From Adineta ricciae (lineage: Eukaryota > Rotifera > Eurotatoria > Adinetida > Adinetidae), in contig CAJNOJ010000220.1 in the NCBI GenBank assembly GCA_905250025.1, forward strand, positions 37,206-101,205: a stretch of 64,000 bases of DNA. The letters are read 5' to 3'. Below are positions 1 to 10,016 of the stretch, piece after piece. Under the pieces are notes generated by a model that did not search any database, was not told the origin of the DNA, and saw only the letters and a list, made by a program, of their open reading frames with translations. Each line of letters starts with the position of its first letter. Within the stretch, counting starts at the first letter, position 1. The position numbers were made by a program, and so were the translations under genes.

Positions 1-856
1 TTGTCTGCCTTGTTTTATACAAGAGTTTGCTATATCACGAGCTAAACGTGCTAGTAAATCGATCTCATGATCGAAGAATAAAACACTGCATGAACAATCC
101 AGATAATCGAACAACCATTCGAGATTCTCCTCTACATCCGAACGAAGTACGTATACGCCGCGTACTTGGTCAATTAGGGATGGCATAATAAGACGACCGA
201 GGTTGCTAGAAGTCACGAAGAAGATAGAAGTCAGCGCGATATTCGTACGCACAAATCTGTAACACTCTTCAACATTGTTGAAAATCTGTAGAGTGGTATC
301 CCATCGCTTTCTTTTCCATAGCGTTAAATTATCAAATTTATTCAACGATTCTGCAGGTAAGTAATCATCATCCTTAACATCTAATCCCAAACAGAACTTT
401 TGTATGAGCATTTTGTGCTCCTGTTGTTGACCGATATATTCATCCAGCCAAACGATCGTGCAATTGGGAGACTGAATAGGCACTTGTGACGGCACGTCTA
501 TGATAAGAAATAATTTATTAGAACAAGTATTCACCCCTCACCCTCAACTTGAAGCAATCCCAACGATAAGCACTGCTGTACTCACCATTTGAATATCGTG
601 ATCTGAGTCGAGCGTTGAATCTTCTGTTTGCTGTTGTCGGTATATCTTTGTACAGCTCAGTCAAATATCGAGGAGTGAAAACTACATATTGGCCAAAGCA
701 ATCATCGAAGATCTCGAGAACATACTCTTCATTATTAAGATTAATGCCACAGGTTAACCCGATTTGATTCTTGAGCTGGGTAAGAGTTTCATTGGTGTTG
801 ATATTCAGAAGATATTGCCAATGTTCGAAGTGAACAACAAGGTCGAATGAGGCCAT
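1..856 (-). CDS. Receiver-like-domain protein, N-terminal part (runs off left edge)
   Basis: Two exons are visible on the minus strand: 535-856 and 497 down to 1, joined by a 37-nt phase-1 intron. Translation can start at Met 856 (MASFDLVVHFEH) or at Met 886 upstream. The first exon gives about 107 residues with an alternating beta/alpha look but no family I can name. The second exon begins DVPSQVPIQSPNCTIVWLD and continues through IFFVTSSNLGRLIMPSL and EWLFDYLDCSCSVLFF. This is the receiver-like domain that, from my knowledge of bdelloid proteins, usually precedes an ADP-ribosyltransferase and TPR repeats. Its WLFDYLDCSCSVLF part lines up with WAKNYSKVKGVF at the start of the ART gene near 32748. 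The ART part, if any, lies outside the window. The intron is short, so the join deserves transcript support. Confidence 0.6.
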
Positions 857-1306
857 TTTTATGTGTCTTTTACGTCGAAAACTCACATTTTGGTAGGTAT
901 TTTATGTCACTCACAACTCGCGTTGTTTTTCTTTCCATCCCTGTACACGTGGTGGAAAAAGAGTCGGAAAATGATAAAGCAAAAAAGTAATGCACATGCT
1001 TGTTTTCGTCCGAAACGAGACGACTCAGAGGAAGAGAGAAACAGAACGCAACAAATATTTTTCTTCGCACAAGAGTAAAAATAAAAATGTTTGCTGACTA
1101 TCTTTCTATTTTATGATTCATTTTCAAGCATTTGTGCAAGTAACCAATAAGAATCAAATTGAAAATGAAAAATATGTTTGCGTAGAGGAAAGACTAGGAA
1201 AGAAAATGTCTCTTTTCCATGTGGAGTCGGAAATATTATAGGTAACCCTCAATTGCAAACCAAAATCATTAATACAATTCGCTCGAGAAGATTAACAGAG
1301 CTATCG

Positions 1307-3764
1307 ATGTCGGGTGGCGAGCCATCGCCGGGTACAGTAACCACAATAGTGCACTCTGATACCGAAGCTTATATGGTTTTTGATTTCAACGACCCTAAAA
1401 TAGCAACAGTCAATGCTGTTCGTGACGTTTTGATAAACAGTGATATAAATTTACCGGAAAATTCATCATGGGAAACTATACAAATTTTCATCAAACATGA
1501 AGGTACCGGGATAGATGTTGTTCTTACTGACCGTTATTTGCATAAGGTTCATCCTTGGCAAAATAATTCATTAGCACCGAAAACAGTGGAACTCACTGTG
1601 AAAGACAAACCACTGAAACTGCAAGCCAGTCTACAATTGGGTAAGAGAATGAAAAGAGTGTTCTATCGTTTTAAACTTGTATTTTGCCTTTACCATTTAT
1701 ATTAGTGGCGCCACCTGATATGACTCAAAATAATGTTCAGCAGACACTCAATTTATTTATGCCAGAAGAATGGAATCAGTTATTGGAAGACATAGATCCA
1801 AGTAATATTGTTAGGTTGTCACAATTCTCAAGAGTACATTGTATCTTTTTTCAATTTTACAGAAGATGTGGTTAATATTTTGAACGAATCCTTACTCAGC
1901 CAAGATCAACTTGACGGTATACACACATACTTTGCAATTTTTAATAAATGAAAACCGACTTTAATCATATTTGTAGACGGCGCATCGCTTACTGGAACAG
2001 ACCCCGCGGGAGAAACTGCCGACTCCAGGATTGCAGCATTCCACAGACTTCGCTCGACTTCAGGAGAACTCCAAGAGGGCCCCAAGGGGCCACCGCTCGA
2101 GTTCATTGACGATCTTAGAAAAGATCAGCGATTACAGTATTCGAGCGATTTTCGAAGTGCAGTAATGCTACAAGGACGCAAAAGTATTCCGCAAAATGTA
2201 GAACATCCATCATTGCAGGTCTATCGAAGTCAATTCCACAGTTATTTCCAGTATAACATCCTCTTGTTTTATCTTAGATACCTGACGCATACGTTGAGCG
2301 TATTGAAGCTGGCGTCCCAATGAAGCTGATCGTAGCAGTTGTTGAAGGAAGGCCTATCCATGAAAAGGCGCGTTGCTGTCTAGCTCCACATCGCGGCCTC
2401 TTACCGAACAGCCGTGAAAAATTTTCGAAAGCCAAGGAATTCTACAACCCCTTTATTTGGCCAATCCAAAAGGAGCAGCTGACAAAAATAGATGATGAAA
2501 AACAAAACAAAATAACTGTGATGACGTAAGTTATATCGCTGCAGACAACTATTTCCTAGAAGTATAAGTCAGCGTGGGACTGGGTCGGGATCCGGACTGA
2601 TAATGATGGGACCTGGGCCATTTGCCGCTGGACCGGGGCCATCATTTTTATTGATCAATGATTGAATTTCAGACTGACTATTTTTACTTCGCTTCGATCC
2701 TGCTGCACAACGAGATCCCGAGAATGTACCTTTGATGGAAATGTCATCATTCATGACTGGTGGAAGCTCTGTATTTCCACTGGAAGTAAGCCGCTCTCCC
2801 GAATAAAAGGCCCGGGGTCTTCTACAATGGTCGCGCACATCGCATGGTTTTTGGGTAAAAATCCCCCTACCCCTGTAAGGCGTTTTTACCGAATTTTCGC
2901 GTTTGGGGGGCCTTCTATTGCGAGAGGGGATTTAGTACTAATTGTTTGACGTGATTTCTTGGGAGATAATCTTTCGTATAAGTATACTCAATTTTGCTCT
3001 TTGTAAGAAAATAAAAACCAATCGACCAGCAATCTGAAGATCCGCTACGTTGCACGAAGATTCATCACTTCAAATCTGGAATCGAGTGAACTGACACGCG
3101 GATCGATGTTAATAAAACTAACTGAGAATAAAGTTGTAACTTGTCAAAGGGGGACGGGACTAAGACCGAAAATTCATGGTCCTGACGATCTCTACCTAGG
3201 AGAGATGTGATACTCACGTATTTCAATGTCATTAATGCTCTCCGCATAAATTACGATTTGAGTCAGTCAATCGATAATGGGAAATTAAAGAATCACGTTT
3301 TAATGAAATTTCTCTATATAGAATTGTTCTATTTAGACTGAACCTACACCTCTTCCAATCGAAGGACGTGACACATGATTACAATCCAACGCCGGTTCCT
3401 TTCGACAAAAATTTCGAATTGAAAGAAGTGCACCCAGTGCCTTTTCGGGTCGAAATACCCTCCAATCAAACAACAACAACAAGTCATAGGAAACGTCCTT
3501 CGAATGCTTTCCATGAAAGTCCATTGCGTATTAAGTGTCTTTTGCAAACTAATGACAATGGATTGGATTGGAATACTTGCTGTGAATCGAATATATTTTT
3601 CACTAGTTCGCAGATGACCTTATAGTACTGCATCATTGAGTCTTATTTCTTCATTTCTAGAACAACGCAAAGGAGAAGAACAGAAGTCCACAAATCGTTC
3701 CTTGCCTCAACAACAATGCCAAGGAAAAAAACGGAAGCGCGAAAGCAGCTCCTCGCGACAGTAA
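1307..3764 (+). CDS. Multi-exon nuclear protein of unknown family
   Basis: Exons with consistent phase are 1307-1640, 1706-1801, 1863-1916, 1977-2218, 2278-2525, then a poorly resolved stretch, then about 3008-3206, 3337-3527 and 3661-3764. The first Met in a good context is MSGGEPSPGTV at 1307; the frame is open back to 1178. I do not recognise the family. The C-terminus is basic and contains CQGKKRKRESSSSRQ, a convincing nuclear localisation signal, before a TAA at 3762. A middle segment has strong beta-strand character (VPMKLIVAVVEG) and a late segment reads NLKIRYVARRF then LTENKVVTCQRG. A DNA-binding beta-sandwich factor is possible, but this is inference. The exon(s) between 2562 and 3008 could not be settled. 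An AATAAA signal lies near 3834. Confidence 0.5.
2855..2938. repeat. Short GC-richer fold-back sequence
   Basis: The left end GTAAAAATCCCC matches the reverse complement of the right end (GTACTAAATCCCC) with a small gap, and a nested pair GGTAAAAA/TTTTTACC lies inside. The stretch has G and C runs unlike its AT-rich surroundings and sits where the host gene probably has an intron. It may be a small fold-back element or chance. Confidence 0.3.
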
Positions 3765-4767
3765 CTTTCGATGCAAAACTGTGATTTACAGTGTTCTTAT
3801 TTTTTACTCCAGATATTTGAAACTTTTTCAGAAATAAATGTTATCGCTAGAAATTCTCTAGAGCTTGTGTGAGGGCGGAAATCTATATCACCTCAGTTAT
3901 TATCGTCTCATCAGATTGAGCAAAACTGTATCTATTACAACAAAAGAACGCAAGTCCCCTTAGTTATTGTCGAAGTTCGAAATATTGCACTACCGCTAAT
4001 ATTCATGCCTGTCTGTGTTGAACTATTGGTATATATTTGCTCTTTAATTTTGGCTCATCTTTGTCGTCTAAAGAAGGAAGAAAAAAATTGTAATTCGTCA
4101 CTCTTTCCGAACATGATGGTTCTATGTACAATTTCTCTTGTTTCATCATAACGCATCTTCCAGTTGTATTATATTCTTCGTATTTGATATTGAGTCCAGT
4201 ATAGTGGTCACAATGATGAAGATTCTTTGTTTAATCAAAAGGAAAGGATGTAGTGTTATAGTGGATTATAGAATCATCATGTTCAACTATGGGAACTACA
4301 AGAATGTCCACATCCGCCACATTCCGTGTTTCCTGGCTGCCATGACCACCATCCTCCAGATTCGCAACAATCGCATGTCCCATCATTTTGTGGTGCCTCT
4401 TCAGCCATCTTTTCTTTCTAGAATATACCATAACAGCCGAAGAACTGTCTAAAAACTCACGCTATTACTTTTTCCAGCTTACTTTTTCAAAGTTTTATTG
4501 TTTTCGAAGTAGTGTATGAAATGACTGCCTAGCTTGTGAACAACTGGAGTATTTATACGTTGCTTTTTTCTTTCCAACTTAACTCACTTAGAATGATGAA
4601 AAAGTTCCTTTTTTTCTACTTTCTTTCTTTCTTTGTTTCTTTTACTTTCCAAGATAAAGCGAATTTCTTCCGAACAAGTCTTGCCTCCGATTCGCATTCA
4701 TACATTTCAACGTTTAACTACGAAATATTTCTGAGCTTTTATTAAGAAGAAAAGTATTCGCACTAAA
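3765..4767. other. Intergenic stretch with one short coding-like ORF
   Basis: This stretch separates the 3' end of the nuclear protein gene from the 3' end of methylglyoxal synthase. It holds polyadenylation-type AATAAA near 3834 and T-rich tracts. A minus-strand ORF at 4231-4431 (66 codons, with LEDGGHGSQETRNVADVDIL) has coding-like composition and could be a small gene or exon. I see no family match and nothing else. Confidence 0.4.
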
Positions 4768-5331
4768 TTAACATTTCCGAAAGATGGTCTGTTGAAGCAC
4801 CGGTTGCTTCCGTGCAGGTGACACATGCGGCAATTGAATTCTCGGCTTTCGATTGGATGTTTGATGTTTCTTCAGGTTTTGCTTAGGTGTCGCTTTTGAA
4901 GGAACCGAATGAAACACATGTCGGGTATATGGTGTATTCATTTCCGATGAACGAAGAATAAAATCGATAGTAGAAGTTGTTGTCGCATGAACGATATTCC
5001 ACACTTGTGCTATTCTCAATAAAGCGTGAACATCGACAATATGCGGATGAGTGTCCAATGGATCGATGAGAAAGAATAAGATGTCGATTTCATGAGAAAC
5101 GATCAGTGATCCTAATTGTTGATCTCCTCCTAACGGGCCACTTTGAAATTTGGTCACCGGCAAATCGAGTTCTCTTTCAACCAACGAACCAGTAGTACCC
5201 GTTCCAAACAGTTTATGTTGAGCAAGAACTGAACGATGCTGTTTGAGACAATTGATCAGTTCTTCCTTTTTGTTATTGTGTGCTACAATCGCTATTCGTT
5301 TACAAGTCGACATAGTAATGTCTTCAGCCAT
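4768..5331 (-). CDS. mgsA: Methylglyoxal synthase, bacterial type, with C-terminal tail (haplotype 1)
   Basis: Methylglyoxal synthase converts dihydroxyacetone phosphate to methylglyoxal and phosphate, a bypass of lower glycolysis. The 187-residue intronless ORF matches the bacterial family along its first 130 residues: RIAIVAHNNKKEEL at the N-terminus, the phosphate-binding FGTGTTGSLVER segment, SGPLGGDQQLGSLI with the catalytic Asp of the GGDQQ motif, IDILFFLIDPLDTHPHIVDV and LLRIAQVWNIVHATT. Bacterial enzymes are about 150 residues; here a basic Pro/Lys/Arg-rich tail of about 45 residues has been added. The start MAEDITMSTCK is the first Met; a second lies six residues later. Animals normally lack this enzyme, so I infer horizontal transfer from bacteria. 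It is divergent from the giant membrane gene, 490 bp away. An allelic, truncated copy is at 9264-9505. Confidence 0.93.
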   Translation of the reverse strand: MAEDITMSTCKRIAIVAHNNKKEELINCLKQHRSVLAQHKLFGTGTTGSLVERELDLPVTKFQSGPLGGDQQLGSLIVSHEIDILFFLIDPLDTHPHIVDVHALLRIAQVWNIVHATTTSTIDFILRSSEMNTPYTRHVFHSVPSKATPKQNLKKHQTSNRKPRIQLPHVSPARKQPVLQQTIFRKC

Positions 5332-5821
5332 ATTATCTGTATAAAGAAATTCTGTGAGAAATAAACACGAAAACGTATCGCTTTTATTGGCACTCTTACT
5401 ATTTTTTCCGACGATTAGTCATTCAAATAATCTACTAACGTCATTGTCATGGATATTACGCAACTTTCCATAAGCCATCGTTTCTTCGTACTCAACACAT
5501 CGAAAGATTATGTCCTTTTTTACACAAGTTTATGATTGATATCGGAATTTTCCGATAGTGTTATTCATTAAGTCATTTCTTAACCTGAAGAAATGTTCTT
5601 TTTCAAAAGTGAAAGACAGATGTCTTATGTGTCGTTAGAATATTTGAAAAGAAATATGTTTTATACTTATTCGATGCCATCTTAAGAACTTTTTTTTTCT
5701 TTGCAATTACGTTCATGACTTCGAAAAAGAAACACCATATGGGCTGTTGGTATATAAAAAAAGAGTTTCTTCGCTTAACACTCGTTCATTCATTTTCAAG
5801 AATAGTATTCCTCGCTATAAA
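5332..5821. promoter_or_regulatory. Divergent intergenic region between mgsA and the giant membrane gene
   Basis: The 490 bp between the two start codons must hold both promoters. The haplotype 2 counterpart is 9506-10016. Both share the segment AAAGTGAAAGACAGATGTC and long T tracts. I see no defined operator or consensus box. Confidence 0.4.
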
Positions 5822-8800
5822 ATGAATCCAAAAGTTGTTTTGCAATGGATCTATCAAAAACTTATCTCTTACAATCTTTTTCTGTTGAACGAAGATGATT
5901 ATGAAGATGACGACAATGCTCACTATATCCAAGATCCTAGGATTGTTCTTAAGTATCAAAAATACAAAACTTGGCTGTACGTAATTCTTTTTACAGGTAA
6001 AAGTATCGACTCAGCGCAGTTCCCTATTCCATCTTCTTGATTTCAGTATGTCTCTATGTACTGTTCTTCGTCACATTGATGAAGATAGAGTCTCAAACGG
6101 TGATCATAACGAAAATCACACCTGAAACATTTCTTCAACTTAATTCTGAACATAGTGAAACTCTTTCATGTCCATGTTCAACCGTAACAATACCATACAA
6201 GAATTTTGTCTCTAATGAGATTACAATGCATCCTGTTTGTTCGAGTGGCTTCGTTGACCAGCAATGGATTCAAGCAATCTATTTTGAAGATGCCAGCCGA
6301 TATGGAGTTTGGGATTTTCGAACCAGTGCCTATTCACAGGTCAGTTCACTTTAGCGAATCGTCGACAAGTTTCTATAATTTGTCTTTTAAGTTTGAACTT
6401 CTATTCAAACTTTGTACACTTTGTCAAGATGTGATTACCCAAACAATAGACGATATTAATAATACCGAGTTGATCGCCATTGAACTCCTTTCGGAAGCAC
6501 AAATTCGACAGGAAGTTAATGCCATTATCGCATTTGAAAAGATTAGTGCATCTAGTCGGATGACAACGTTGTTAAATTATACTAGAACAACAATTCAGGG
6601 AAACTTTTTTGTTTCGGCACTGGAAACCAATTGGATTATTGGAACCGAGTATAGTTTCGATGGTTATTCTCCTTTCTTAATTGCCATGCAAGTGTCGCTG
6701 CAAGTTCCAAACTGGGAAACAATGTTATGCGGTCAAGGCATCGCATCAATCGAAGCCACTCTTCCGCCTCTATCCAATGATTCAATCGATTACTTACGTC
6801 GAGCAGAGATGACACCTCTGGATAATTCGACGATTGTCCATGGTTTCTTTGTAGGATGTACCCCTCTTGAAGCACTTCTGCAAAGTACATTGAATTGTCT
6901 GTATGACTTGGAATGTCTCGACTTATTATTCGATTACTTTCCAAATCTATACAGCGTTTGTATCGATTATAGTCAAATGAAATATTTTCTAGTCATTTAC
7001 TTTTCTTTAGACTAATTTCACTCCGAGCAATTTACGTTTAACTTCACAATACGAGAATATGTCGGTAGCCGACAATTTAAATCGTCTTTTTGCTACGAAC
7101 TGGTCATGGAATCTAAACTATTCGAGATACTTCGATCAATGCTCTCCATCCATGTGCACATACACAATAACAACTCGAACAGTTCTATCCTATGCAATTA
7201 CTCTATTCATTAGTCTTTATGGCGGTCTAATCATCATACTTCGTTTGATCTCATCGCATATCATTGATCTCCTTGTGAAATATGCGAATCGCGCAAACAA
7301 TACAGGCGAACTTAAGCTAGTTGAACGGATAAAACGATTGAATTTGTTTAAGAAAGCTGCAGAGCGAACGGAAGAAGCTATCAAACGGCAAAGAATTATT
7401 ACTCGGTTCTATTTAATTTCATTAATCGGTAAAATTACTCGCATTTTCTAGAAAGTAGATAATTATCTGTTCACTCATGTTTTTTCGTTGTGAATCTTAG
7501 GTTCGATATGCATCCTTTGCCTTTTCACATCATTGGCTAGTGAAACGATGACGAAAATCGTGTCGAAGCCTTCACTATCGACTTACAATTCATTGGAAAG
7601 CATATATTCGGCGACACTCCGATGTCCATGTTCAAAGAAAGCCATACCTTATCAAATATTTCTCACTACTTCTCTACGTTTTCATCAAATATGTTCGAGC
7701 GGTTTTGTTCAAAATGATTGGATCAAAATCTTGCGAAATAGTGGCTTCAGCATCACCGAGAGCGATTGGAGTAACAACGTCGGTACAGAATTTCGAGTCT
7801 TGTCCGACTTTTGTCAGTTAGCAAACAAGACAATCGAGGATGCTACGAATCGATTTTTATCTCAAGTATATATCGCTTCCTTTGCAATGAATCAGCATGA
7901 TTTTCACCGGGAATTATCTTCAATAGCCAAACAATTTTATCAGTCGACACTCTACAATTTCAATTCTCTGAAAAATTTTCAACAACTCATCATTCAAGTC
8001 GATCAGTTTTATCAAGGATCAATCCAAGCTTCATTTATATTCTACTACAATGGTCTAACTGTCAATATAATAACAGATGAAATAAGTAATCGTCAAACAG
8101 CAAAGGTAGGTCGTATTACCTGTGAATATATACTTAGATGATTTCGTTTGTATAGATGCAATTTGTTCTAAATGAAATTCAGCCAATCAATTCGACCATG
8201 GCCACATGCGTTTGTGCTGTAGATCCATCTTGTCACAGTTCAGCTGTTCTGTATAACCGATCACCTGATTATAGTTTGATGTATACCGTACCTGGTTGGA
8301 GTAAAGGCTGTTCCGGAATGGATTCGCTGCGACTATCGACACTTCAATGTCTATATCCAGAATCAAACCCGGACTGCTTTCCGCTCTTCTTGAGTGTTAT
8401 ATATAAAGTATCGGAGGTCTTTCTGTATCTTGAATCATCATCACTTCAGATTGAGCCGTTAATTTACGATTCAACCATAAGCCGTTATCCTCCTAATACA
8501 TCGATGTCCGTTATCTTTGACGAAATGATGCTCGAACAATGGAATATATCTGCATCGTACGAGCTCTTCTACGAATCATGTGCACCGGCATATTGTTCAT
8601 TTTCTGAACGAATTCGTAAAGAAAATTTCATTGAAGTTGTTATCACGCTAATATCGATGATCGGTGGTATCGTCATTTCACTTCGTCTAATAACACCATA
8701 TTTAGCTAACTTCATTCTTGACTTTTGGATCGCATCAGGAAAGAAACCTAAAAAACCAAAACAAGGTAATGAATCTGTTTTTCGGAGTTGAATTTTGGAA

Positions 8801-9262
8801 CTATTTACTTCCTTGTTTAGCTCATCAAAGTTGTCTCGATCGCTTGAAAACTCTCGTGGACACGTTCGTAGCGCTCTTGCGTAATACAATACTCAACTTA
8901 AATATATTCACGGTGCATGACTTCGGAAGTCATGATGATCGAGCGACTGTCAAGCGCCATGGTCAATGGGCAACGCGCCTTTTCTTCATTCTATTTCTCG
9001 GCAGTCTGATTTTGCTTATTTCTTATACCACTATTCAACCAAAAACTATAACAAAAACGTATGATAGACCATTGTTTACTTTCTACAAACATTTAATAGA
9101 AATTCATGGTGATGAATTGGAGTGCACATGCTCGAATATTGCATCATCATTCGATCGATTCGTTAACATTGAACCTGTATTTCACTCGATTTGTTCGAGT
9201 AAATTCATTTTCGATGAATGGCGAGTAGAGTTGACAAATGGTCTGGATCACAATTTAACTGC
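5822..9262 (+). CDS. Giant multi-pass membrane protein with VCBS propeller, 5' part (haplotype 1)
   Basis: Exons are 5822-5996, 6047-6339, 6392-6955, 7011-7428, 7501-8105, 8156-8765 and 8821-9262; the last continues, after a 221-nt overlap, at 13613. The start MNPKVVLQWIYQKL follows an open leader, and the same N-terminus occurs in the inverted paralogue. After an acidic cytoplasmic tail (EDDYEDDD) come three repeats of one module. Each has a TM helix, a luminal segment with CPCS/CTCS and a later H-x-ICSS-x-F-x-x-x-W, a segment ending in GCTPLEALLQSTLNCLYD, a C-x-P-x-x-C-x-Y motif such as YFDQCSPSMCTY, and a second TM helix with a GG pair (LYGGLIIILRLI). Short basic loops join the modules. 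The gene continues into a VCBS propeller at 14566-16000. The summed exons give 5331 nt (1776 residues). The family is unknown to me; a surface receptor is inference. Confidence 0.75.
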
Positions 9263-9263
9263 N
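9263..9263. other. Assembly join: haplotype 1 to haplotype 2
   Basis: A single n. The 221 nt to its left (9042-9262) recur without visible difference at 13392-13612, so the true continuation of the left contig is at 13392. The sequence to its right starts inside an allelic mgsA, matching position 5090. Confidence 0.93.
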
Positions 9264-9505
9264 TCATGAGAAACGATCAGTGATCCTAATTGTTGATCTC
9301 CTCCTAACGGGCCACTTTGAAATTTGGTCACCGGCAAATCGAGTTCTCTTTCAACCAACGAACCAGTAGTACCCGTTCCAAACAATTTATGTTGAACAAG
9401 AACTGAACGATGCTGTTTGAGACAATTGATCAGTTCTTCCTTTTTGTTATTGTGTGCTACAATCGCTATTCGTTTACAAGTCGACATAATAATGCTTTCA
9501 GCCAT
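9264..9505 (-). CDS. mgsA: Methylglyoxal synthase, allelic copy cut by the assembly join (haplotype 2)
   Basis: Only the N-terminal 80 or so residues are present, ending after GGDQQLGSLIVSH at the n at 9263. The sequence differs from the copy at 4768-5331 by a few residues, for example MAESII against MAEDIT and SVLVQHK against SVLAQHK. The missing C-terminal half is an assembly effect and not a biological truncation. Its relation to the following membrane gene is the same divergent arrangement, 511 bp apart. See the first copy for function. Confidence 0.88.
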
Positions 9506-10016
9506 ATTATCCGCATAAAGAAAATTCTGTGAGAAAACAATACGAAAACGTATCGCTTTTATTGGCAGTCTTACTATTTTTTCCGACGATTAGTCATTCA
9601 AATAATCAACTAATGTCATTGTCATGGATATTACGCAACTTTTCATGAGCAATCGTTTCTTCGTACTCAACATATCGAAAGATTATGGCCTTTTTTTATA
9701 TCGGAATTTTCCGATGGTGTTATTTACTAAGTGATATCTTAACATTTTTCTTCGTCTTCTTAACCCGAAGAAATGTTCTCTTTCAAAAGTGAAAGACAGA
9801 TGTCTTATGTGTCGTTAGAATATTTGAAAAGGAATATGTTCCATATTTATTCGATGTCATCTTAAGAACTTTTTTTTGTTTTTTGCAATTACTTTCATGA
9901 CAATGAAAAAGAATACAGAAAAACAAACATCAGATGGATTGTTGGCATATGAAAAATATATTTCTTCGATTTAAACTCGTTCATTCATTTTAAAGAATAG
10001 TATTCCTCGCTATACA

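Noticed and set aside
2569-2838. Minus-strand Pro/Gly-rich ORF
   Set aside because: Shadow of plus-strand sequence in the exon/intron region of the nuclear protein gene; no start context or conservation.
9248-9505. A naturally truncated methylglyoxal synthase ending in AVKL
   Set aside because: The end crosses the n at 9263.
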